60,000 bases of DNA, taken from Glandiceps talaboti (Eukaryota; Hemichordata; Enteropneusta; Spengelidae). Of the stretch, positions 26,194-37,660 are shown piece after piece (the stretch's first letter is position 1; every line of letters begins with the position of its first letter). The stretch lies in the NCBI RefSeq assembly GCF_964340395.1, contig NC_135550.1, forward strand, positions 11,078,408-11,138,407. The letters run 5' to 3'. Under the pieces are notes generated by a model. That model had not been told where the DNA came from. It saw only the letters and a list, made by a program, of their open reading frames with translations, and made no database searches. The translations under genes and the position numbers were made by a program.

Positions 26194-26325
26194 ACTTCAT
26201 TAGCAATACAATCCCACGCCATTGATGTATATAGCCGCAGTGTAAAACAAAGAATTACATTATATTAAAAATGGGTTAAAAATAATAACTTCGTAAGACA
26301 GTATAATTATATATATACATATGAG

Positions 26326-26449
<124 letters not shown>

Positions 26450-27559
26450 AGTAGTCAATGAACATGTACATAGTTATCCATTTCTACTAAATATAACTAA
26501 CACACTTTGAAGTATATGAAGGATCACATTTATTAACAATTGTTCAGTCAAAATTCAAAATCCCAAATAAATGATCAGCTAAATACAATAACACAAATGA
26601 AATGAATTTTCAAAGTAATACTTTCATATGAACAATGTTTGCACAGTCATGAAATTAAATTTGAATGTATCAAAGACGCCATTTATGTAACATATATACC
26701 AACTCGTTATTTTTTTTTTCAAATCGCCATACTTTTCCTTTTTACAATGTCTCACCAATTAAATGTTGAAGCACTTGTGAAGCACTCTTCACCATTTGTT
26801 TGTATTTTAGTCACATCTTGACTTATGGTCTGGGTTGCCATGGATACAAACACCCATAGATACATGGATCTTGACACACCTGGCGACACTGATGAGTACA
26901 CAAACAGTTTGAATTGGTGACCAGTTTTGAACCTCAGCGAGTTTTTTCAAGAAGTTCCTTGTCAGGCTGGTTCGAATGCCACAGAGTAAATCATTTTTTT
27001 TTGTTTTCTGTAATGTGCGATTGTCGATAGAAGTGGAAACTACTCTGTACTGATAACTACATCTATGAAATATTTAATATTCAATCGTATGCAAACATCA
27101 TTTCCCAATCTTCACAATTTAGCACCTATAGATCATTTCACTTTGAAATAATACAAAATCTGAGTTGTCGTCTCTATCAATATGATAGTAATTTACACCT
27201 CCAAGTACTTCAAGTATTGAATTCATGATTTCCAAACTGAATCCTGGCCAAAAAAATATTTACAAAAACAGCCGTCAATAACACCAATGACATGCAAGGT
27301 TTGTTATAAACTATAACAATGTACACATTACGTTCAACCCCATGGGGTTCTCCCAATAGAAAACTAGAAAGGTATGTACTGCCAAAATGGGTCATTTTTT
27401 AAAGAAAAAAACCCTAAAAGTCGTAAGACCTTTTGTCATCTGAAAATTCCGATAACATGGCAAACATCTTCATGCAATAGAAATATCTTCACAGCACCAG
27501 AATGGGGAATTGGGTGGATGATTGTGACTGGAAATCCCTAAATCCCTATGGGTATGTTT

Positions 27560-27608
27560 TTGGATTATGCATGGTGGATGCATAATCCACCCCCCCCCCC
27601 CCCCCCCC
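27560..27608. repeat. Short perfect hairpin followed by poly-C
   Basis: GGATTATGCAT and ATGCATAATCC pair across a five-base loop. A run of about 20 C follows immediately. Function is unknown. Confidence 0.7.
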
Positions 27609-28279
27609 TTCAACAAATGTAACATTGGCAAACCAGAGGAAAGCATGACTGTATCATCCCAAACACTCAATCTCTACAATTACAAATACCCAATATATAT
27701 ACACACTAATTTGAGTGACAGAAAGGTCTGCCCCAGTTCACTACGAATAGCACTTCTATCAATTGGATTAATAGTTTTATGAGGGTGCCAGTGGTTGATG
27801 GTCAACCTTTGAACTCTGACCTTTGTATCAACTACAGTGGCCTTCTTGCTGGAATATGTCACATGTTTTATACATTTCATTGGGCAATGTTTGGCATGCT
27901 GTCGTGTACTGCTAATACACAAATTATTTGTGGATTTCATTTGTGTTGAGTTGAGTGCAAGCTGACACACGATAAATCAAAACTGTACACATTTTACATG
28001 CATGATAACATTGGAATATTATTAACTGTTCAGTGTTTATACACAATAACTTCACCATATACAAAACCATTGGTATGTCGCTTAGTTATGAAAAATTCAG
28101 CAAAAGCCCTATAACTTAAGTTTGTTGTACATGTATTCAGTTTCTATGATCATATCTGCTTTCCTGTTTTCCTGTTTTCCATCAGCACTCACAATCACAT
28201 CGCTAAATATGCATTTATTTTCTCTTAGAATTCCTTCATGAATTTTTTTCCAACTGCGACAGAAATCCTTCATAGATAG

Positions 28280-28526
28280 CTTGTTTATTTTATTTTAGTC
28301 GACATACTAAGTTTGTATTTTTAGCTGTTCCTTTTTTTGTCTGTAGATCGGTTTTTACATGTACTCTTATAATTGTCTGTATTTTATCTTCTTTGCATGA
28401 GAAATTGAATTTTGGACACTTAATGTCTATACTTTTTAAATACGTACACCATTTAAATTTGACCTCCTGGGTCACCATAGGTTGGTGAAATAAACCATTA
28501 ATATTATTATTATTATTATTATTATA
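28280..28526 (+). mobile_element. Possible 3' tail of a LINE
   Basis: A T-rich untranslated-like stretch ends in GAAATAAACCATTA followed by an (ATT)n tail at 28499-28526. This resembles the 3' ends of non-LTR retrotransposons that finish in a short tandem repeat. No reverse transcriptase fragment is visible upstream, so the call is tentative. Confidence 0.35.
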
Positions 28527-29637
28527 AATATGATTATTATTGTCTCTCTATCACTGACCTGAACATTTAAACGTTAGTGTACCATGTCAACCATGGGACA
28601 AATAAATGACGTTTATATTCATATCGTTTGGTTCAAAACATCCAAGATACCCAATGAATAGCTGTCATCGTAACTACCGACGTAAGAATGATACATTGTT
28701 TTTATACGGATCAACCCTCAAGGTAGAATTTAAAAAATTATCAAAAAACAAAAAAATGAACGATGTAATATTCAATGAACATGTTTCACACCGCAAATGA
28801 TATTAAACATAACCATAAAACAGAAAGAACATATTGCTGCTTGAAATAGATATATGTTTGTAAAGTTAACAGACATGAAAGATACATCATACAGAAAGAT
28901 ATTGACGTGTTTTTTTTGTATTTGATAAATTGCAAACTATGTTATTTCAATGCAAGCATTCACCCAATCTATTTTGCCATATCTCTACCTTAGTACGATT
29001 ACTTACACCCTTTCGGAACGACAAATGCTTTATTTTATTCTTGTATTATTTAGAAAAAGCCGACTGAATATGCACCTAAAAATGTGACAATAATTATGCT
29101 TATCAAAACACACTGCTATTTTTTGCAAGGGATTTTCATCAAATGATGTACTTAGCTTGATTTCAATGTCGAGAAGAAACTAAGGTGAAGTATGCAATTT
29201 TAATGGGCGATTGCCAATGTTACAAATTGTGAAAAATAGCTGGAAGAATCTGACAAACTTAAAAGTATAACACTGAAACGCCTGTCAATATTCATATCCA
29301 TGTCTACTTTCCTTTCAGAACTCATGACATTGATACTTCCCTTACAAGAAAATTTTATTCATTGTTAGGCAGTAATTGCACCCCCCACCCCACCTCAGCA
29401 CCACTACCACCACCACCATCCCCCATCTGACAAAACTGTGCACAATACTGAGTCTAGGGGGCTTTGCATTAAAGTATGGTTACAAAACATATGTGTATTA
29501 ATGCCCAGATGAATACTTTTTTCTTTCAACTACGACAGAAGCAAAATTTATCTCTGCCAAAACAGGATTTAGTATAACTCTTCCACTTATGTCACACATA
29601 CAAAGTACAGTTGTACTTGATATAGTCTGGTTATCTT

Positions 29638-29641
<4 letters not shown>

Positions 29642-29702
<61 letters not shown>
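29642..29702. repeat. (CAA)n microsatellite
   Basis: About twenty perfect triplets. Confidence 0.97.
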
Positions 29703-30150
29703 TACATTTTAAATAAATCATCGCTTCAGCAGTCCTCAAAATATGAACCAAAATATCCAAAATCATCATTACTATTTTCTTCAATCTTTTCTCTCTCCAT
29801 AGATTAAGCTTGTGCAGCGGAGGGGGTATGATTACATGTATTGTGAATTATGGTGTATTTATTCTTCTAAATATCAGATTGCATTGACTGTGCGGTGTGT
29901 GATCTAACCTAATTATATTATCAGTACAGTTCATGTCAAAAAAAGTTGTCTACATGATCAAACTGTACCAGACACATCTATGAACAAATCATAAATCCTT
30001 ACATGTAGTATATAATCCTATTTAACATATTTGGTCATTCTACCATACCAGACTTTAATAAAAATGTCACCGAGATAATTCCAGTGAGAACGGCCACACA
30101 CACTGTTGTGATATAACACCATAGTGATGTATGTGAGTATGTAACATTCT

Positions 30151-30470
30151 TAGGCCAAATAGAAAAAATTGTGTGGTTCCAATAACCCGACCGACCCTAG
30201 TTTAAGCCTCTGACTCTAACCATTTTTTAAACGTTTATATACGGTTTAAAACAAAGAGATAAGAAATTCTTTGTCTTCATGCACGTCCGTTTTCTTTCCC
30301 CAGCGATGTCTGTACATATTCCATGAAACTATTACAGAAGTGGTATTCTGACCAACATTTTATTTGTTTTTGGGTCGAAGCAATATTCTTGAACAATAAA
30401 ACAATTAAAAAGATAAACTAAAATAAATTAAAATAAAATCCTGACCTGCCTACCCTATTTTCTTATGCCA
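30151..30470. mobile_element. Diverged relative of the GTGTGGTTCC MITE family
   Basis: It starts TAGGCCAAATAG then AAAAATTGTGTGGTTCC as in the other copies. It ends with CCTGCCTACCCTATTTTCTT, close to the complement of the family's GGTGGGGTAGGT end. The interior differs from the copies at 21.9, 23.0 and 53.9 kb, so this may be a subfamily. Confidence 0.5.
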
Positions 30471-30750
30471 TGTTATCAGAAACACAAAATTTTCTTGTTC
30501 GCCTTATACAAAGTGATACATGTAACTCTAGATTAAATTCACAATTTTAGACAGATCTACTTGATCATCAGCATTGACAGTGATTGATTACAAATACCCT
30601 GCAAGTACAGGCTATCCTGTAAATCATTGTTTTACACATACTACAGTTATAACTGGCACTATTCGCCCAAAAAGAATGTATGAAAACATAATTATACATT
30701 TACGACCAAAAGTTGATCATTTTGCAAGTTTATGTTGCTCTGCTACTTAA

Positions 30751-30858
30751 TATAATAGTTTTATTGCTGTGCACAGCATGATTGTTATTGGAAAAGCAAA
30801 GTTATGTAACCAAACTCTCTCTTCAATCATAATCCTGCTGTGTACAGCAATAAAAGTA
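30751..30858. repeat. Small foldback
   Basis: TTTTATTGCTGTGCACAGCA near 30751 is mirrored by TGCTGTGTACAGCAATAAAA near 30837, with a spacer of about 65 bases. It is a likely MITE remnant. Confidence 0.6.
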
Positions 30859-32438
30859 CTCTTATCTAGCAAGGAAAAACAACAATCTCAACATGCCAAA
30901 TGATTGGCGATGATCAATAAATGTATATGTTATGTACAGTCTTCTGGTGAACACTGCCTGTTTTAGCTGTAACACAGATAATGATATACAGTATAATATA
31001 CACCAGATTAATAATCAATCCCCCCTTTGTGCAATTACATTTTCATAATCAAAATTCTAACTTAGTAAGCATGGTTTAAAATCTACCATTGGATGCTCAC
31101 TACAATACATGCTTGGCATCAATACAGCAAATGTAAAACATGGATGATTCTTTAATTTCCAGTTGAAGAGTATTTTCTAGAAACGTAGAAATTTGGTTTG
31201 TTTGAAAAGGTGTAATAACCTAATAATTTACAATGGTTATGATTGATATTAATTTCAGACTGTGCATGATTAGCATAATTTATGTACAATTTATCATTTT
31301 TTTTCTTACATGTTAATTCCTCCAACTTTACATATACTATCACCGCTAAAGCAGGTCATCTTCACTTTCAAAGTGCAAGAATAACAAACTCATGTGGCAC
31401 TCGAAATCACACTGCGATGATAATTGAGCACCGTAGGGTTAAAACTTTTTTAAATTAAATAAATTACACAAAAGTTTTGGACTTGTAATCAAGTAATTCC
31501 TCTAGTGCCATCATTCTTCAAATCTCAAGAACTGTCTTGGGGCTAGAAATGATTTGATAACACGTTGACATCCAGACTATCAAATAATGACCAATTTCTA
31601 AGTTTTGAGACATGATGGAAAACTAAACACTTACGACTGTCACATTTTACGGTTGCCTCATCCATGGAATAGTTTTTGCAATACTTATTTGGATTATTAC
31701 CTGTATAACAAACTTTCCCTTCATGAAGAAAATAATCTGGCTGTGTACTAAACAAACCCTGCTACATACATAAACAACCTTACCTTATCGCTTGAATTTT
31801 TTATATTAACCTAAAATAAGTGATATAGACAGATATACATGTATGAACAACATCTGAATTTCACATTTTCACTAAAGGCCCACACTTTGGATTAGAATGA
31901 AAAATTAAAAAACTCGGTTGTCTATAGAAAAAATTGGTCCAGAACAAAAGAATGATACACTCCACTGATAAGATAACACTAATATGAAAACCTCGGATTT
32001 AAGCATAGCCCTTTCGCAAACATTCTGGGGTGGTTTTTTTTGGCCAATCATTATCTCTTATTGCAGCCATATTAAAGTGAACTATTTATAAATATTCCCT
32101 AATCAATTTGTTATAAAGAAGCTATAGTAGACAAGGTGATAATAGAAGACATTGATATGGAAAAAGAAACAAACAAACAAACAAAAATTATATTGCATTA
32201 AGGTAACAACACATTCAGGAATATACTAAATTGCTCCCTAACATTTCTTGATTTGAATGACAATCTATATATCTACACCACAAGAATCATCCCTGAATAT
32301 CATTTTTTCCCCCTTCAAATTATACACAGATCACCTGCAAAAATCAGCTAATTACCCATAACATAAACATGATGATGAAATGGTTTCAATGTCTTTCTCA
32401 CAAACTGTACAAAAAAAAGAAAGAATCCTCTTGTATTG

Positions 32439-32876
32439 CTATGTGTGAAACATATCATTTCCATTCAAACAATTGTTAGCCTTTTGTGTTTTCCCAGTCT
32501 TCAATCGTAAACACACAAAGAGTGGAATCATGATTAGTGAACTTTTGATCGGATTACTCTTGGTACAGGCTAGTAGTAAACAGAACACTTGTAAATACGG
32601 TACCAGAAGAACTAGCATCCATGCCCAGAATGGCATCGAGACTACATGTCCCCATATAGACTCCATAAATGTCACTTTGTCTGGGCTCTTCTGTATTATT
32701 TCTTCATAATTCTGGGAATGTTCCAGAGCCAAGACATTGTATTGGTCACTTAGTTCAAAGATGTAATAGACAAGTCCTATACTGGCGAGTAGAAATCCTA
32801 ATAGAAATAACCATGCCATGCGCTGTCGGAAATTCATTCTTTGACCCTGCAGTAGAACCTGACACAGTGTCCACAT
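32439..32876 (-). CDS. LYSET: LYSET (TMEM251), lysosomal enzyme trafficking factor homologue
   Basis: LYSET is a small Golgi membrane protein that retains and supports GlcNAc-1-phosphotransferase and so allows mannose-6-phosphate tagging of lysosomal enzymes (family knowledge). The frame is 145 codons from the first ATG in the exon, or 132 from the internal Met14. From Met14 the sequence MNFRQRM begins the conserved block and the length is nearly that of the human protein (131 as I recall), so Met14 is the likelier start. Conserved stretches include TM1 (about 21-39), the YYIFELSDQYNVLALEH segment after it, and MPFWAWMLVLLVPYLQ in TM2 (about 81-104). A third hydrophobic patch lies at about 112-123. 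On the - strand a good acceptor (CTCTTTTTTTTCAG) ends at 32884, so the whole coding region sits in one exon behind a 5'UTR intron. The gene is divergent from ITPK1. Confidence 0.92.
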   Translation of the reverse strand: MWTLCQVLLQGQRMNFRQRMAWLFLLGFLLASIGLVYYIFELSDQYNVLALEHSQNYEEIIQKSPDKVTFMESIWGHVVSMPFWAWMLVLLVPYLQVFCLLLACTKSNPIKSSLIMIPLFVCLRLKTGKTQKANNCLNGNDMFHT

Positions 32877-32883
32877 TTCAAAT

Positions 32884-34555
32884 CTGAAAAAAAAGAGAAA
32901 AAGAGTGTAAAACAGTCATTCATTTTAAGATATCTATAAGTTGTGCATTATCACAAACCAGTGCATATATTTCTGCTGAAGCAACGAAATATGAGTATGT
33001 TTCCAAACAGTGCTGTTCAGAGGCCTGTGGTTTACGATGTTGTAAGTTGTGCAAACTTACATTGAAAGTATCTCAATTTACCCAATTCAATTTTGATTAA
33101 CAAGGTATATTACTAAGTATAGAACTATTCCAGTCTTATACAATGATGATTCACCAGTGTGACTGCCCTCTAAGTCAATCTGGCATGTCACTGATGCAAA
33201 GCAACTTCTAGTGACCCATCAAAATTGGGTGAGCCCCTCTTCCTAACTATGGGGTGACCCTCTAAAAAATAACCTGGTTTCTCTCCTTTTGACCGACAGC
33301 AATTGCTAAAATGTCATTCCTTAGAGGGCAGACTGTGATTCCCAGAATGCATTACTTTTTCTATGCCACTGAAAAACACCCTTTCTGTAGGTGACATTTT
33401 CTGCTGGTCAGCTTGTCATCAATAAAATACTTGGGTGTTTTCTTTGGTTGTAAACTTTATCATATTTTTTTTTCAATTTCCCCCATTTTAATTCTTTGTG
33501 TCTCAGGACCAAACTGACCCCAAAATGTTATGATTCAACAAAAATAATTTTGTTCACAATGGTCTCGATAGTATAGTCTCAGATGATGATTTTTTGTGCA
33601 CTGAGACTATTCTCAGGTAGACCTTTGTTTTGCCATCTGAGACTGCCAAACTGAGACTGGTCTCAGATGACAATTTATTTGCCTTCTGAGACTGGTCTTA
33701 GATGGCTATTTTTTGCAAACTGAGACTCTCAGTTCATGGTCTCAGTTTAATGTTTTAGGTACCCTTACATGTACATACCACAAGGTCGACAATACCGGTA
33801 AACTGCATGTTCCACTAAAAACATTGATACAAATTGTCTGATAAAACTAAAGATTTTAAAATGTGTTTACAAAATATTTTGATATTATTACAGTAAATCT
33901 ACAATTGACATTCATAATTTAATCATTCAGTGATTGTCGATAAGAAATTGTTATGATTATGGAAGACATGTTTTGGTGTTTGATCAACAGACTCCAGTGG
34001 TTGAACAGTTCAAATAAACCATTGTGTGTACTGACCACATATAACACAATATCAAACAGACACGTGTCCCTAGTTTACTAGACTACATCATTTTCCTATG
34101 GGTTACATGTATGTTGAAATTTTAATACAAAGGAAAGGAACTTTCACAAGTTCAATTGAAAATCTAACTGCTTCAATACCGAATTCTACTGGAAAGTGTT
34201 GAATTTACTATGACAATGCCATTAAAAAAATTAAAAAGTTATATCCCTCTTCAGGTCAAGCTCATGTAAACAAGTTACCATAGGGTTACAAGACGTAACA
34301 CTGACGAGTGCAGTCATAACACGATTCTCCCCTAGCCCCTTTTAAGTTTTATAAACGATAAAAATTAAAATCAGAAAAAAATGTATAGCAAAAAAATACA
34401 ATGGTAAATTACACACACGGGTAATATCGTTTTCTCATAAGCTGTAGTTCCTATAAGTATGGGTGATCTATTGGTGAACCAAAATAATTCGAGGCGATGC
34501 ACCCACTGGGTATGTCAAGGGGGGGGGGGGGGGATAGGAGTGAAATGAAACTCAC
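32884..34555 (-). other. LYSET: Predicted LYSET 5'UTR intron
   Basis: On the - strand a donor GGTATTG|GTGAGT begins the intron at 34555 and the acceptor is at 32884. The leader would carry a four-codon upstream frame formed across this junction (ATG GTA TTG ATT TGA). The intron contains a GAGACT/AGTCTC repeat cluster (33560-33745) and a poly-G run at 34519-34533. Confidence 0.5.
33560..33745. repeat. Cluster of GAGACT/AGTCTC repeats
   Basis: The phrase CTGAGACTGGTCTCAGATG and parts of it recur about five times, alternating with TTTTTTGC-like spacers. The core GAGACTGGTCTC is nearly palindromic, so each unit can form a small hairpin. Confidence 0.75.
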
Positions 34556-34980
34556 CAATACCATTTAGTTATTTCAAAAAGACGAGTTTTCGGACAGGAA
34601 ACTTAGCCAACAGTGTTTGCCGACAGCTTACTCCGAACAACGTGCCCAGTTCAGATTTTCGATGAATAAATCCCCGTTCAAATACTTCGTGTGGACTTCT
34701 AATATTCACGAATGACGACACGTGATGAATTCAGGTGAGTGTGACAGTGACTCAATGGATCCAAGTAAAGACTCAACTAAACTCCAGTCAAATCAGAATC
34801 CGCGAATTGAGGTAAAAGTCTGGCAAACCACAAGAAAATTTACAAAGAGGTCTTACATTTGTACAGCTACTGTATTTAAATTTGTGCAACAGCTGCGCCT
34901 CTATTCTTTCACTGTAAATCGTCTAACCCACCGGACCAAATAAAAGGAAGCCCCGACACGGAGGCAGCCATATTGCAATT
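34556..34980 (-). promoter_or_regulatory. Candidate LYSET leader and divergent promoter region
   Basis: This segment would hold the LYSET first exon on the - strand. It includes GCAGCCATATTG (about 34965-34976), which resembles a YY1 site of the kind found at housekeeping gene starts. On the + strand, TTCAG|GTGAGT at 34734 could end a non-coding first exon of ITPK1, paired with an acceptor ending TTCTTCGTCAG at 35520. If both are used, the two leaders overlap. No TATA box is obvious. Transcription starts are not known. Confidence 0.3.
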
Positions 34981-35576
34981 TGGCCTCATGGTACCATGGA
35001 TATTATTATTCGTATTAGTATTTCTCAGCACATTATTTAGCGAAACACTACATTTTCAGTTATATCACAGGGTATCAAAATATTTCAGTATTACATTGAA
35101 TGCATAATTAGAAATTTAAATCTAAAAACACGGAAATCTTACTGTGAACTTTAACCTTTGACGTCAGGAGCACCTTTGATCCCTCGATATGGGTGGGTCA
35201 GACGAACTGATTTAGTTTAAAGGAAGCTGAGGGGCATTATTTGGTCTAAACTCATCATTTTAAACCATTGAAAGACTTAAGATTTAAAGAATTAATTTTA
35301 ATTATCATATCATTTATATTAGACTATATTTTCACATGAGATAAAGAAGAGTTGGGAAGTAGAACTGACCCTCATAATCCACTTCCCCTCTATCACTTAA
35401 TGGTTCGGTTCAACTTGAGAGGAGTGACTGGGAAAGTGTAGGGTGACTGGCTAGCGTGATGGTTATTATGGTGTGTAGCCAAGTGAACATCATGGTGATT
35501 AGACCTCAGTTCTTCGTCAGCAACTAATCTGTGCACTTCCTAGTCTAATTGTCCCACGAGAAGAATCACGGCAAAG

Positions 35577-35653
35577 ATGAAGAAAGTCGGATATTGGTTG
35601 AGTGAAAAGAAAAGAAAGAAACTGAACTTCGATGATTTCAAGGAGCAATGCAG
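35577..35653 (+). CDS. ITPK1: ITPK1 coding exon 1
   Basis: ITPK1 is the cytosolic inositol-tetrakisphosphate 1-kinase. It phosphorylates Ins(3,4,5,6)P4 at position 1 and acts on Ins(1,3,4)P3, feeding synthesis of InsP5 and InsP6. This exon encodes the N-terminus with VGYWLSEKKRKKLNF, almost the same as human ITPK1 from memory. Lys12 corresponds to human Lys18, an inositol-binding residue. The start is six residues shorter than the human one and is the only ATG that fits. The exon ends TGCAG|GTATGT after two bases of codon 26 (phase 2), which demands a following exon beginning with one base. Divergent to LYSET. Confidence 0.93.
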
Positions 35654-36449
35654 GTATGTAAATTGCAATAGGTCGCTATGGTGTGTAACTTTGGGCGGGG
35701 ATGGTTGTTATTTCCAGACAGAACATGTACATGTCTTAGTTCAATCGAACTTGGCAGTATACCTGTATAGAAGGCGAACATATGGCACATGACGAAATCA
35801 CAGCGACAGGTACAACTGGATTAATCTGCCGTCGTGGAATGAATGAAAATCTGTTGATCTCGCTCCGCCTATGACTGTATGAGTAGCAATAGCATTGAAA
35901 AAATGTCAATGACCTCGGAGTTCATAACACATATTAAACTTGCCATTTTCATTTTTTCAGTGATAAACAACCCTTTTAAGTAAAACTTTTAGTTCTTGAA
36001 ATGTGAAATAAAATCAGTTTAACAAAGAGAAGTTCACACGATACATGTATTTTATTTGATAGTTTAATAATAATATGTACATGTACAGTACAAAAACTAC
36101 CAAAGACTTTAATAGTTTCATTTATTATAAAGAACTATCTTGCTCAGTAACATGTACACATGTACGTATGTACATACATGGAATTATACTTCCATGGTAC
36201 ATACTAGTATTAGATTTAGACTATCTGATAATTAACCCCACCCCTTTGCAAGTTTTGGCTAACCCATGTTTGTAATAAGAAATTAATGAATAGGATGAAT
36301 AGGATATTTACATGCATTGAAACCAAATGTGTTGATTCAGCAAAAGTCTTTACATCATATGTAAATAATCACATCCCAATAATTCAACATTTGGACAAAA
36401 GCATTTTTTTAAAAAATGTTTCTGTTTTTTTTTTACTTTTGATTTTCAG

Positions 36450-36474
36450 ATTAACAAATTTAGACCTAGTCCAG
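36450..36474 (+). CDS. ITPK1: ITPK1 25-nt microexon (coding exon 2)
   Basis: Exons 1 and 3 leave a gap of nine residues relative to human ITPK1 (RKRGMEVVQ, from memory). A 25-base segment here has a strong acceptor (T-rich tract, GATTTTCAG) and donor (CCAG|GTAGGT). It completes the split Arg codon and encodes LTNLDLVQ, ending in phase 0 exactly as exon 3 needs. Length, phase, both splice sites and the final VQ all fit. It is too short for ordinary gene finders. Confidence 0.85.
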
Positions 36475-36574
36475 GTAGGTGCAATCTTTGTATATATATA
36501 CTAACTCATCACAGATAATTTATTGCTGTGACAGTGTCCCTGAATCCTCAGTATGTACAATTGTATGTGTATGT

Positions 36575-36620
36575 CATTGTGTGTGTCTGTGTGTGTGTAT
36601 GTGTGTGTGTATGTGTGTAA
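36575..36620. repeat. Interrupted (GT)n tract
   Basis: GT repeats broken by occasional TA steps, about 100 bases after the microexon. Confidence 0.85.
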
Positions 36621-37309
36621 AATAAATGATAATGTAATAATAATATACCCATATTATATATAACATATATATATAAACATTTGTATATTTTATATTGTCT
36701 GATGATCGCACAATGTGTGAAACTCCGAGTTACAACCAAGAAAGAGTTCCAGTACTACCAAAACTATACTATATATATTTTTCTATTGAATTCCATTGGT
36801 CTATCTGACTTCCACCTTATGGAATAATGTACATCTAGTTTAGTACAATCATTAGTACTCAGTAGTCTGTGTGACCTGTAGCATGGTTAATTTTGAACCG
36901 AGACTATACATGTAGTATTAATGTATTTATCATTCAAAATAACTGTGGGTTTGTTGTAAGGTAAGGCCTTGTCTTCCAAAACGCAAGAAGTGCTCATCAG
37001 GACTCGTGACCAAAATAGGGTGAATTCAGTACTTTTAACCGAATGATGCTCAGACTGGGGAGTAATTATTGCATCATGAAAAATATTGAATAACTCAGTA
37101 ATGATAAAGAACTGATGTGGTTTTGAAGTAGTGTCCTATTTATTAATGTTTACCCACACCCAACATATTCAAGGTATTTGTTGATAATATTTCGATGATA
37201 TGATCTATTACTAGATATTAAACATCCTGATACAGTTTGCATTTCTCAGAGATAGATGTACATGCCAGGCTGCTGTTCTCACAGATAATAATAGATAGTG
37301 AATGATGCA

Positions 37310-37660
37310 AGTTTTTTTTACATAGCTCTGCTGTGTGCTCAAAACACTTTACAGTTATTATTACCCCTGGCACAGATCTATAGTGACACACACACCAGCC
37401 CGCTAAACTTCCTCAGCACCGTTGGGATCATAAAGATACTATCCATTGCAGCCTCTATAAGCACATAAGATTGAAGTATTCACATTGCAACATCTATCCT
37501 ACCAGGTCCCCGATTATACAGCTGGGTTGACTGAAGCACAGTCATGGTTCAAATCTTGCCCACAGACTTTAAACCATTCAGAAACAAACAGCAGTGGTGG
37601 GCTCAAACCTGCAACCTGCAGATTCCAAGCCAACCACTCCAACCATTTGACCACCATGAC
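37310..37660. mobile_element. Probable dispersed repeat of unknown class
   Basis: The segment has the phrases AACACTTTACAGTTATTATT, AGCTGGGTTGACTGA, GGTTCAAATCTTGCCCA and CAAACCTGCAACCTGCAGAT, in an order I associate with abundant interspersed repeats of marine invertebrates. Open frames exist on both strands but are broken and low in information. I cannot name the family without a repeat library. Confidence 0.4.

Noticed and set aside
26960-26990. tRNA B-box-like GGTTCGAATGCC
   Set aside because: The motif is imperfect and no cloverleaf or A-box can be drawn around it.
34722-34943. 73-residue frame between LYSET and ITPK1
   Set aside because: No family match; its first codons end at a probable donor (34734), so it fits a leader exon better than a gene.
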